Source: JAZQHR01 sp045540815
GTDB lineage: Bacteria > Bacillota > Clostridia > UMGS1810
DNA: 16,642 nucleotides
Reading direction: 5' to 3'
Assembly: GCA_045540815.1 (NCBI GenBank)
Contig: JAZQHY010000023.1
Coordinates: 1-16,642 of the forward strand
Shown here one piece after another: positions 8,494 to 15,142 of this stretch (position 1 is its first letter; every line of letters begins with the position of its first letter). A program made the translations under genes and the position numbers. Below the pieces are notes generated by a model, which was not told the origin of the DNA, searched no databases, and saw nothing but the letters and a program-made list of their open reading frames with translations.

Positions 8494-8555
8494 ATACTAC
8501 ACCCTAAAAACAGACACAGTAATACTGCGTCGGATAAATTCATCTTGCCGATATC
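8479..8555 (-). promoter_or_regulatory. Antiterminator fold of the pyr leader
   Basis: RNA from 8555 to 8543 (GAUAUCGGCAAGA) can pair with 8491 to 8479 (UCUUGUCGGUGUC) in 13 consecutive pairs, three of them G-U. This uses the 5' arm of the terminator and the 3' side of the upstream hexaloop hairpin, so it excludes both. The pairing was worked out by hand; free energies were not computed. Confidence 0.8.
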
Positions 8556-8574
8556 TCTGTATCGTACTTAAAGA
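8543..8574 (-). promoter_or_regulatory. PyrR-type binding loop (anti-antiterminator)
   Basis: At the predicted 5' end of the pyr RNA, CGAUA (8564-8560) pairs with UAUCG (8553-8549) around the hexaloop CAGAGA (8559-8554). Below it, UCUU (8574-8571) can pair with AAGA (8546-8543) across an asymmetric internal loop. The hexaloop fits CNGNGA, the core of the PyrR recognition loop known from Bacillus pyr leaders, and the two-stem layout also fits. The upper stem bases differ from the Bacillus consensus. PyrR with UMP/UTP would hold this fold and so allow the terminator to form. No pyrR gene is in the window. Confidence 0.75.
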
Positions 8575-8581
8575 CAAATAT

Positions 8582-8610
8582 ATTTTAGCATATTTTTATT
8601 TTTATGTCAA
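8582..8610 (-). promoter_or_regulatory. Promoter of the pyr operon
   Basis: Minus-strand TTGACA (8610-8605), a 17-base spacer and TAAAAT (8587-8582), with TGC just before the -10 giving an extended -10. The predicted start is near the G at 8575, right at the beginning of the PyrR-type loop. The -35 starts three bases after the stop codon triplet of the upstream phospholipase gene, so there is almost no room for a terminator before it. Confidence 0.88.
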
Positions 8611-8612
8611 CA

Positions 8613-9458
8613 TCAATCAGCTAAAAAACTCCTAATTTTCTCTAAGTTTTTTTCGCCTGTATGCCTGCCTATCTCATACACCCTTTTAAGGTTGTCGGCA
8701 TTATGTTCCACATGACCTATACCAAGGTCACATTCAGGGCTTATTACAAAGGTATTACCCTTGGTTTCTTCATTTTTTATATATTCAAGCGTATCGTTAT
8801 ACATATTATGCCTGTTTTCGATAGCTTCTATAAGCTTTGGATATTTTTTATAAAGCCTTTTTATAACAGGTAGCATACTCTCTTTACTTTTTTTGTAATC
8901 TCTCGGCTGGGTTAGTATAACCACGTTTTTGTCATAGCCCTTACTTTGCATAAATTTAAGCGGAATAGAGTCCGCCATACCGCCGTCTAAAAGCTTCATA
9001 CCATCTATTTCAACTATCCTTGCTGCTATCGGAAGTGATGCCGACGCTCTGTACCATTCACAGTCATCGCGTGTGGCATTTTCCATATCGTGATACACAG
9101 CTTTTCCTGTTTCAATATCAGTACATACCACGTAAAATTTCATCGGATTTTCGTTAAATGTATCTATATCAAATATATCAAGCTCATCAGGTAATTTTCT
9201 GTAACAAAAATCCGCACCAAACATATCACCTGTAGTGATAAGCGACCATATACTGCAATAGCGCTTGTCACGGCAGTATTTTACATTGTAACGTATAGTT
9301 CTACCTATCTGCTTTGATTTAAAGCTGCATCCAAAAGTCGCACCGGCAGATACACCTACCGATCCGTCAAACTCTATATTATTTTCCATAAATACATCCA
9401 GCACGCCCGCGGTAAACATACCGCGCATAGCACCGCCTTCAAGCACAAGTCCGTTCAT
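8613..9458 (-). CDS. Patatin-like phospholipase (YjjU-like)
   Basis: A predicted cytoplasmic lipid acyl hydrolase with a Ser-Asp dyad. The 281-aa product has the oxyanion glycine motif GGAMRG (8-13), the nucleophile elbow GVSAG with Ser37, and LDGGMAD with the dyad Asp158. The patatin core covers about residues 1-190. The rest is a charged helical region like the C-terminal part of YjjU-type proteins. No signal peptide or membrane segment is evident. The start at 9458 follows GAGGAG and lies 6 bases after the cadC-like stop, so it is the third gene of the metal-efflux operon. The substrate cannot be told from sequence. The family and catalytic dyad are secure; a link to metal or membrane stress is inference from position only. 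Confidence 0.9.
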   Translation of the reverse strand: MNGLVLEGGAMRGMFTAGVLDVFMENNIEFDGSVGVSAGATFGCSFKSKQIGRTIRYNVKYCRDKRYCSIWSLITTGDMFGADFCYRKLPDELDIFDIDTFNENPMKFYVVCTDIETGKAVYHDMENATRDDCEWYRASASLPIAARIVEIDGMKLLDGGMADSIPLKFMQSKGYDKNVVILTQPRDYKKSKESMLPVIKRLYKKYPKLIEAIENRHNMYNDTLEYIKNEETKGNTFVISPECDLGIGHVEHNADNLKRVYEIGRHTGEKNLEKIRSFLAD

Positions 9459-9464
9459 TTTAGT

Positions 9465-9827
9465 TTACTCCTCTATATGTTCCATACCCTGACTTATAAT
9501 AGTTCGTACGTGGTCATCGGCAAGTGAATAAAACACCGACTTACCATCTCTACGACTTTTAACTAGTTTAGCCCTTTTAAGTGAATTCAGCTGATGCGAA
9601 ATAGCTGATGATGTCATACCAAGCACCTCGGCAAGGTCACAAGTGCATACCTCTGATTCGAAAAGTACAAAAAGTATTTTCATTCTGGTAGAATCACCAA
9701 ACATTTTAAAAAGCTCAGCTAAATCAAACAGCTTCTCATCGTCAGGCATCTTGTCTTCTACTATTTTTAAAAGCTCAGAGTGAACGCATTTTTCTTCACA
9801 CTGCTCGTTTTTTAAGATTTTATCCAT
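9465..9827 (-). CDS. cadC: CadC-like ArsR/SmtB metal-sensing repressor
   Basis: A winged-helix repressor that leaves DNA when it binds Cd/Pb/Zn. From the ATG at 9827 the product is 120 aa. The N-terminal Cys pair (C10, C14) and the EVCTCDLA box (C61, C63) form the thiolate site, with the same spacings as my recollection of S. aureus CadC (Cys7, 11, 58, 60). The C-terminal D104-x-H106-x10-H117-x2-E120 motif is the alpha5 zinc site, also at constant offset. The recognition helix lies around TSSAISHQLNSLK. A GTG at 9860 would add 11 residues, but the AAGAGG site 7 bases before 9827 favours the ATG. It follows the ATPase gene by 32 bases and probably represses its own operon through the inverted repeat at 11865-11890. 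Confidence 0.93.
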   Translation of the reverse strand: MDKILKNEQCEEKCVHSELLKIVEDKMPDDEKLFDLAELFKMFGDSTRMKILFVLFESEVCTCDLAEVLGMTSSAISHQLNSLKRAKLVKSRRDGKSVFYSLADDHVRTIISQGMEHIEE

Positions 9828-9834
9828 AGCCAAA

Positions 9835-9840
9835 CCTCTT
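9835..9840 (-). promoter_or_regulatory. Ribosome binding site deciding the cadC-like start
   Basis: AAGAGG on the minus strand, 7 bases before the ATG at 9827. The in-frame GTG at 9860 has no comparable site and overlaps the ATPase stop. Confidence 0.65.
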
Positions 9841-9859
9841 TCGTATTCAGACTCAAGCA

Positions 9860-11842
9860 CTATTTACTAAAACTCAAACATCTTATGGCATTTAAAACTG
9901 CTATTACCATTACACCCACATCGGCAAATATAGCAAACCACATATTTGCTATGCCAATCGCACCGAGTGCAAGGCAAACAATTTTAATCCCTATCGAAAA
10001 GTATATGTTTTCATATACTACTTTCATACATTTTTTTGAAATACCAATTGCTGTAGAAATCTTTTCGATGTTATCGTCCATAAGCACCACATCTGCCGCC
10101 TCTATCGCCGCATCAGAGCCAAGTGCTCCCATAGCTATACCTATATCTGCAAGCGATAATACCGGTGCATCATTTATGCCATCTCCTACAAATGCAAGCT
10201 TTTCGCCATTTTTCATTTTTTCAAGATAATTCTCAACCACCTCTACCTTGTCAGAAGGAAGAAGTGATGCATATACCTCGTCTATGCCCAGTTCATTCGC
10301 AACTGTGTCAGCTGTGCTTTTGTTATCACCCGTAAGAATCACAGTATTTTTTATACCCATCTTTTTAAGATGTGAAACATTTCTTTTCGCATCGTCTTTT
10401 ATAGTATCACATATAAGAATATATCCTTCGTATCTTCCGTCTATCGCTATGTGCACACACGTACCCGACTTATTTGAAACCGATATATCTATCTCAAGCT
10501 TTCTCATAAGCTTTTCATTTCCGACCGCGACTGTCTTCCCGCCTATCTTACACATTACACCGTGACCTGCAATCTCTTTAACACCCGTTACCTTACTTTT
10601 GTCAAGCTCGCCTGAAAATACATTTTTAAGGCTTCTGCTTATAGGGTGGTCAGAATAGCTCTCAGCAAGTGCCGCATAGTAAAGAACCTTGTCACTGCTC
10701 ATTTTGTTAAAGTAAACTCCTTTTACCTTAAATTCACCCTTTGTAAGTGTACCCGTCTTGTCAAACATTACGCACTTAACCTTTGAAAGCGTTTCAAGAT
10801 AGTTTGAGCCCTTTATAAGCACACCCTTCCTCGACGCACCGCCAATTCCTGCAAAAAACGAAAGCGGAATACTTATCACAAGTGCACACGGACAGCTTAT
10901 TACAAGGAACGTAAGTGCCCTGTATATCCATTCTCCCCAGTTTGCGTCTATACCAACCGCCACACTAACTACAGGAGGCAATACCGCAAGTGCCAACGCA
11001 CTAAAGCAAACAATCGGTGTATAGTATCTTGCAAATTTAGAAATAAACTGCTCGGATTTCGATTTTCTTGAGCTGGCGCTTTCTACAAGCTTAAGTATCT
11101 TCGATACTGTAGACTCGCCAAATGCTCTCGTGGTTTTTATCTTAAGTAATCCTGTTAAGTTTACCGAGCCGCTAAGTATCTCATCATCTACTTTAACATC
11201 TATAGGCATACTTTCTCCGGTAAGCGCCGATACGTTAGCAGACGACACACCGCTTGTTACAACACCGTCAATAGGCACTTTTTCACCGGGCTTAACCACT
11301 ATAATACTTCCGACTTCCACATCGTCAGGACTTACCTTTATAATCTTCCCGCTATCCGTTTCAACATTTGCGTAGTCAGGTCTTATATCCATAAGCTTTG
11401 CGATGTTTTTTCTGCTTTTGCCAACCGCATAGCTTTCAAATATCATTCCCACGCGGTAAAATAGCATAACAAGCACCGCTTCTGCATATTCGCCGAGAAT
11501 AAGTGCACCGATTGTAGCTATCGCCATAAGAAAATTTTCATCAAAGGGATTTTTGCGTACAGCTCCATTTAGCGCCTGCTTTAATATTTTATATCCAACT
11601 ATAATGTATGACACCGAAAAAAGTATAATCTTTGTAATGTTTCCAAACGGCAAAGCACACGCAAGTATCAGAAATAATGCAGATAAACTTAGTTTTACAA
11701 ATTCGTTTTTTACATTAAATTCCCCATGCTCGTGGCAACCGCAACCTCCGCATCCGCAACCATCTTCAATGTGAATATGCTCATCTGCGTGATGCGAATG
11801 CTCACTACACCCGCAAGTGTTATGATTATGTATTTCAGACAT
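9860..11842 (-). CDS. cadA: P1B-type Zn/Cd/Pb-exporting ATPase
   Basis: Pumps divalent soft metals out of the cell at the cost of ATP. From the ATG at 11842 the product is 660 aa. Seen in order: a His/Cys-rich tail (residues 5-39 with 9 His and 6 Cys); TGES (208-211) in the actuator domain; the membrane metal motif CPC (317-319); phosphorylated Asp361 in DKTGTLT; HP (399-400); GDGINDAP (553-560); and a final membrane pair with Lys620 and Asp641 (DVG), the P1B-2 pattern of ZntA/CadA rather than the copper type. The usual N-terminal HMA domain with CxxC is absent. An in-frame ATG at 11881 lies within the operator, and AGGAGG sits 7 bases before 11842, so the latter is chosen. It is first in an operon with a CadC-like sensor. 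Exact metal is uncertain; zinc, cadmium and lead are likely. Confidence 0.93.
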   Translation of the reverse strand: MSEIHNHNTCGCSEHSHHADEHIHIEDGCGCGGCGCHEHGEFNVKNEFVKLSLSALFLILACALPFGNITKIILFSVSYIIVGYKILKQALNGAVRKNPFDENFLMAIATIGALILGEYAEAVLVMLFYRVGMIFESYAVGKSRKNIAKLMDIRPDYANVETDSGKIIKVSPDDVEVGSIIVVKPGEKVPIDGVVTSGVSSANVSALTGESMPIDVKVDDEILSGSVNLTGLLKIKTTRAFGESTVSKILKLVESASSRKSKSEQFISKFARYYTPIVCFSALALAVLPPVVSVAVGIDANWGEWIYRALTFLVISCPCALVISIPLSFFAGIGGASRKGVLIKGSNYLETLSKVKCVMFDKTGTLTKGEFKVKGVYFNKMSSDKVLYYAALAESYSDHPISRSLKNVFSGELDKSKVTGVKEIAGHGVMCKIGGKTVAVGNEKLMRKLEIDISVSNKSGTCVHIAIDGRYEGYILICDTIKDDAKRNVSHLKKMGIKNTVILTGDNKSTADTVANELGIDEVYASLLPSDKVEVVENYLEKMKNGEKLAFVGDGINDAPVLSLADIGIAMGALGSDAAIEAADVVLMDDNIEKISTAIGISKKCMKVVYENIYFSIGIKIVCLALGAIGIANMWFAIFADVGVMVIAVLNAIRCLSFSK

Positions 11843-11849
11843 TGTTATT

Positions 11850-11855
11850 CCTCCT
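11850..11855 (-). promoter_or_regulatory. Ribosome binding site deciding the cadA start
   Basis: AGGAGG on the minus strand, 7 bases before the ATG at 11842. The alternative in-frame ATG at 11881 would be only about 10 bases from the predicted transcript start. Confidence 0.8.
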
Positions 11856-11864
11856 ATTCCAAAT

Positions 11865-11890
11865 AACGATTGAACAATCATTCAATCGTT
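11865..11890 (-). promoter_or_regulatory. Predicted operator for the CadC-like repressor
   Basis: A perfect inverted repeat of 10-base arms, AACGATTGAA and TTCAATCGTT, separated by six bases. Its core TGAA-N6-TTCA matches the operator type used by SmtB/CzrA/CadC proteins. It begins at the predicted transcription start of the cadA operon and lies just downstream of the -10, where a bound repressor would block initiation. Assignment to the operon's own CadC-like protein is inference from position and motif. Confidence 0.85.
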
Positions 11891-11896
11891 TATTTA

Positions 11897-11925
11897 ATTA
11901 TATCCCCCTCGTTACCGTTTGTCAA
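11897..11925 (-). promoter_or_regulatory. Promoter of the cadA-cadC-patatin operon
   Basis: Minus-strand TTGACA (11925-11920), a 17-base spacer and TATAAT (11902-11897): both hexamers are perfect sigma-A consensus. The predicted start near 11890 coincides with the edge of the inverted repeat. A very strong promoter with an operator at +1 fits a tightly repressed, metal-inducible operon. Confidence 0.9.
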
Positions 11926-11947
11926 TAAAAAACGACAATATTTTTTC

Positions 11948-11976
11948 TTGTACAAGCCTATATTTCGTGATAAAAT
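11948..11976 (+). promoter_or_regulatory. Promoter of the aldo/keto reductase gene
   Basis: TTGTAC (11948-11953), a 17-base spacer and TAAAAT (11971-11976), preceded by TGA for an extended -10. It is back-to-back with the cadA promoter; the two -35 boxes are 22 bases apart. The -35 lies within a 10-base palindrome, CTTGTACAAG (11947-11956). The predicted 5' untranslated region is about 60 bases and shows no clear structure. Confidence 0.75.
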
Positions 11977-12041
11977 ATACTTAATATAGCGAAGAAAAAC
12001 TTGATTTTTAGACTCTGTCGCGCAAAAAAGGATGTGTTTAT

Positions 12042-13157
12042 ATGAAAAAACTTGGATTTGGACTTATGCGTCTGCCTCTTACAGATGAAAATGACGCAAC
12101 TTCTATAGATATCGAAAAAACAAAAGAAATGGTAGACGAATTTTTAAACCGTGGGTTTACCTACTTTGATACCGCCTGGATGTATTGTGGGTTTAATAGT
12201 GAAAACGTGGTAAAAGAAGCACTGGTAAAAAGACATTCACGCGACTCATTTAAGCTTGCCACAAAGCTTCATTCAGGATTTATAAAAGAAAAAGCTGACC
12301 GAGATAAAATCTTTAACGAACAGCTAAGGAAAACGGGAGCAGAATATTTTGACTATTACCTTATTCACGCCATAGGTAAGCAAAGCTACGAAGTTTTCAC
12401 AAAGCTTGATTGCTTTAACTGGCTAATCCAAAAGAAAAATGAAGGACTTGTAAAAAATATTGGTTTTTCATTTCACGATGATGCAGAATTTCTGGATAAA
12501 GTATTAACAGAGCACCCCGAAATGGAGTTTGTACAGCTGCAAATAAATTATCTTGATTGGGAAAGCGAAGGCGTTCAGTCAAAAAAATGCTACGAAGTAG
12601 CAACAAAGCACGGTAAACCTGTAATAGTTATGGAACCCGTTAAAGGCGGAACACTTGCAAAGGTACCCGAAAATGTTGAAAAACTATTTAAGGCGTACAA
12701 TCCTGACGCATCGGTGCCTTCGTGGGCAATCCGCTTTGCCGCAAGCCTTGACAACGTATTTATGGTGCTTAGCGGTATGAGTAATACAGAACAACTTCTC
12801 GACAATACAAATCATATGCAGAATTTTATTCCTCTTTCAGAAAATGAGTATAAGGTCATTCGCACCGCAACCGATATGCTGAATTCCGCCATTGAAATTC
12901 CGTGCACCGGTTGCGCCTACTGCATAGACGGTTGTCCAAAGAATATTGCAATACCTCAGTACTTCTCTCTATATAATGCTGACAAGCAGGAAATAACTGA
13001 AAAACAGTGGACTCCACAGGGCGAATACTACGACAATATGATTGAAACCTTTGGAAAAGCAAGTGACTGTATAGCGTGCGGTCAGTGCGAAGGGCTATGC
13101 CCACAGCATTTACCAATCATAGAAAATCTCAAAAAAGTGGCAAAACATTTTGAATAA
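12042..13157 (+). CDS. Aldo/keto reductase with C-terminal 2x[4Fe-4S] ferredoxin-like tail
   Basis: A predicted cytoplasmic NAD(P)H- and iron-sulfur-dependent oxidoreductase; substrate unknown. The 371-aa product has an aldo/keto reductase barrel (about 1-280) with the catalytic tetrad Asp43, Tyr48, Lys75 and His109. Two four-cysteine motifs follow: Cys288/291/294/298 (CTGCAYCIDGCP) and Cys343/346/349/353 (CIACGQCEGLCP). Each ends in CP, as in bacterial ferredoxins. This barrel-plus-ferredoxin design is common in anaerobic Clostridia. The ATG at 12042 is preceded by AAAAAAGGA. The gene is monocistronic, divergent from the metal-efflux operon, and ends at a bidirectional terminator. A role in redox balance or carbonyl detoxification is possible but not shown. 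No signal peptide is seen. Confidence 0.93.
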   Translation: MKKLGFGLMRLPLTDENDATSIDIEKTKEMVDEFLNRGFTYFDTAWMYCGFNSENVVKEALVKRHSRDSFKLATKLHSGFIKEKADRDKIFNEQLRKTGAEYFDYYLIHAIGKQSYEVFTKLDCFNWLIQKKNEGLVKNIGFSFHDDAEFLDKVLTEHPEMEFVQLQINYLDWESEGVQSKKCYEVATKHGKPVIVMEPVKGGTLAKVPENVEKLFKAYNPDASVPSWAIRFAASLDNVFMVLSGMSNTEQLLDNTNHMQNFIPLSENEYKVIRTATDMLNSAIEIPCTGCAYCIDGCPKNIAIPQYFSLYNADKQEITEKQWTPQGEYYDNMIETFGKASDCIACGQCEGLCPQHLPIIENLKKVAKHFE

Positions 13158-13182
13158 TACTTATATACATTAAAAAACAAAA

Positions 13183-13212
13183 AGAGTGGCGATTTTACGC
13201 CACTCTCTTTTT
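13183..13212. terminator. Bidirectional intrinsic terminator
   Basis: AGAGTGGCG and CGCCACTCT form a 9-bp perfect stem around the loop ATTTTA. A T-run follows on the plus strand (13208-13212) and an A-run precedes (T-run on the minus strand), so it can serve both the aldo/keto reductase and the convergent ABC operon. The minus-strand ABC stop codon (13211-13213) falls inside the flanking T/A tract, so the two genes share one compact end. Confidence 0.92.
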
Positions 13213-15142
13213 ATTCAAGCTCAAATGCTCCTGTGTAAAGCTGATAATACGTTCCCTTCTCTGCGATTAACGCATCGTGCGTACCGCGCTCTATAATGCG
13301 TCCGTGGTCAAGTACCATTATCACATCGGAATTCATTACCGTAGAAAGCCTGTGTGCAATTACAAATACAGTTCTGCCTTCCATAAGCTTATCCATACCT
13401 CTTTGAACAATCGCCTCAGTTCTGGTGTCAATGCTTGATGTCGCCTCGTCAAGTATCATAACAGGCGGGTCAGCCACCGCTGCACGCGCAATTGAAATAA
13501 GCTGACGTTGTCCCTGCGACAGATTAGCTCCATTGTTTGTGAGCATAGTATCATATCCGTCAGGAAGACGCGTGATAAAGTCGTCTGCACCAGATAATTT
13601 CGCCGCCTCAATGCATTCTTCATCTGTCGCACCAAGATTGCCATAACGAATATTTTCCATTACAGTACCTGTAAATAGATTGGTTTCCTGTAAAACTATT
13701 CCAAGCGAACGTCTAAGGTCAGATTTCTTTATCTTGTTTATGTTTATGCCATCGTAACGAATTTTTCCGTCGGCAATATCATAAAATCTGTTTATAAGAT
13801 TGGTAATGGTAGTCTTACCCGCACCTGTGGCACCTACAAATGCTACTTTCTGTCCTGGTTCGGCATACACACTTACATCGTGGAGGACATTTTTTCCCTC
13901 CTCATATGCAAAATCGACTCTGTCAAGCACCACATCACCTTTAAGCGGTGTGTATGTTATTGTGCCATCACCGTGCGGATGCTTCCACGCCCATGTACCT
14001 GTCTTATCCTTGGTTTCAATTACGTTTCCGTTTTCGTCCACCTTAGCATTTACAAGTGTTACATAACCTTCGTCCGCCTCCGGCACCTCGTCCATAAGTG
14101 AAAATACTCTCTCGGCACCTGCCATAGCCATTACTACAGAGTTTATCTGTTGGGTAACCTGATTTATGTTTCCTGTAAACTGTTTTGTCATATTAAGAAA
14201 CGGCACCACAATACTTATACTAAACGGCAAACCCGATATAGCTACATTTGGCACTCCCGATGCAATCAAAAGTCCTCCAACAGTTGCAATAATAACATAA
14301 AGTATATTTCCTATGTTCTGATTTATCGGCCCAAGCATATTTGCGTACGCGTGTGCTTTAAAACTGTCCTCATATAATGCCTCATTTATTCCGATGAACT
14401 CTTCATTACTTTTATCTTCATGACAAAATACTTTTACAACCTTCTGACCATTCATCATTTCCTGTATAAAGCCTTCAGCTCTGCCTATAGATTTCTGCTG
14501 ACGGATAAAATATTTCGCTGATCCTCCGCCCACCTTTTTGGTTACAAGGCTTATAGCTACTATGCCAAGTATTACCACCAAAGTAAGCCACACGCTGTAA
14601 TAAAGCATTATACCAAACACACACGATACTATCGCAATCGCCTGTAAAAGATGCGGAAGCGATTGTGACACAAGCTGACGAAGGGTGTCTATATCGTTTG
14701 TATAATGGCTCATTATATCGCCGTGCTTGTGCGTGTCGAAATATTTTATCGGCAAAGTCTGCATGCTGTCAAACATTGCTCTTCGCATTTTTGAAAGAAA
14801 TCCCTGCGTGATGTACGCCATAAGCTGGTTATACGTACCAATTGATATAATAGACAGTATATACAATCCCACAAGTATCATTACAAGCGGTACTATCTCC
14901 GCTTTTGCTGCCGCCCAATCACCTATATACGAGTATTTTTCTATAACAGCTATAACATTTTGTACAAATATCGCTGGTATTGCAGATACTGCTGCTGAAA
15001 ATAAAATACAAACAACCGTTACAGGCATCAGCACAGGATAAAATCCAAACAACATTTTTATAAGCCTTGCAAGCACCTTAGGGTTCATCTTTCCCCTAGG
15101 CCCCCTTGGTCCGCCCGGACCTCTCATTGGTCCTCTACTCAT
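13211..15142 (-). CDS. ABC exporter half-transporter, canonical-site subunit
   Basis: A membrane domain fused to an ATPase domain, one half of a heterodimeric exporter (multidrug or lipid type). From the ATG at 15142 the product is 643 aa. It begins with a Gly/Pro/Arg-rich stretch (about residues 1-18), then six membrane helices (about 30-330). A linker insertion (about 358-400) contains a WAWKHPHGDG segment. The ATPase domain has Walker A GATGAGKT (437-444), signature LSQGQ (541-545, Gly to Gln), Walker B MILDE with catalytic Glu566, and H-loop His597. An ATG at 15217 would add 25 residues within the upstream gene; the AAAGGGGGAG site supports 15142. It overlaps the upstream ABC gene by 8 bases. 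Substrate unknown. Confidence 0.93.
   Translation of the reverse strand: MSRGPMRGPGGPRGPRGKMNPKVLARLIKMLFGFYPVLMPVTVVCILFSAAVSAIPAIFVQNVIAVIEKYSYIGDWAAAKAEIVPLVMILVGLYILSIISIGTYNQLMAYITQGFLSKMRRAMFDSMQTLPIKYFDTHKHGDIMSHYTNDIDTLRQLVSQSLPHLLQAIAIVSCVFGIMLYYSVWLTLVVILGIVAISLVTKKVGGGSAKYFIRQQKSIGRAEGFIQEMMNGQKVVKVFCHEDKSNEEFIGINEALYEDSFKAHAYANMLGPINQNIGNILYVIIATVGGLLIASGVPNVAISGLPFSISIVVPFLNMTKQFTGNINQVTQQINSVVMAMAGAERVFSLMDEVPEADEGYVTLVNAKVDENGNVIETKDKTGTWAWKHPHGDGTITYTPLKGDVVLDRVDFAYEEGKNVLHDVSVYAEPGQKVAFVGATGAGKTTITNLINRFYDIADGKIRYDGININKIKKSDLRRSLGIVLQETNLFTGTVMENIRYGNLGATDEECIEAAKLSGADDFITRLPDGYDTMLTNNGANLSQGQRQLISIARAAVADPPVMILDEATSSIDTRTEAIVQRGMDKLMEGRTVFVIAHRLSTVMNSDVIMVLDHGRIIERGTHDALIAEKGTYYQLYTGAFELE

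Noticed and set aside
8429..8635. Plus-strand open frame across the pyr leader
   Set aside because: It is antisense to the promoter and attenuator, has no recognisable product and is explained by AT-rich leader sequence.
8618..8660. Possible terminator at the 3' end of the phospholipase gene (AAAAAACT and AGTTTTTT arms)
   Set aside because: The stem is almost all A-U with a large loop, the T-run is itself the stem arm, and it lies before the stop codon; it is unlikely to terminate.
12856..13116. Minus-strand open frame opposite the aldo/keto reductase cysteine motifs
   Set aside because: Antisense shadow of a gene with intact catalytic residues and cluster motifs.
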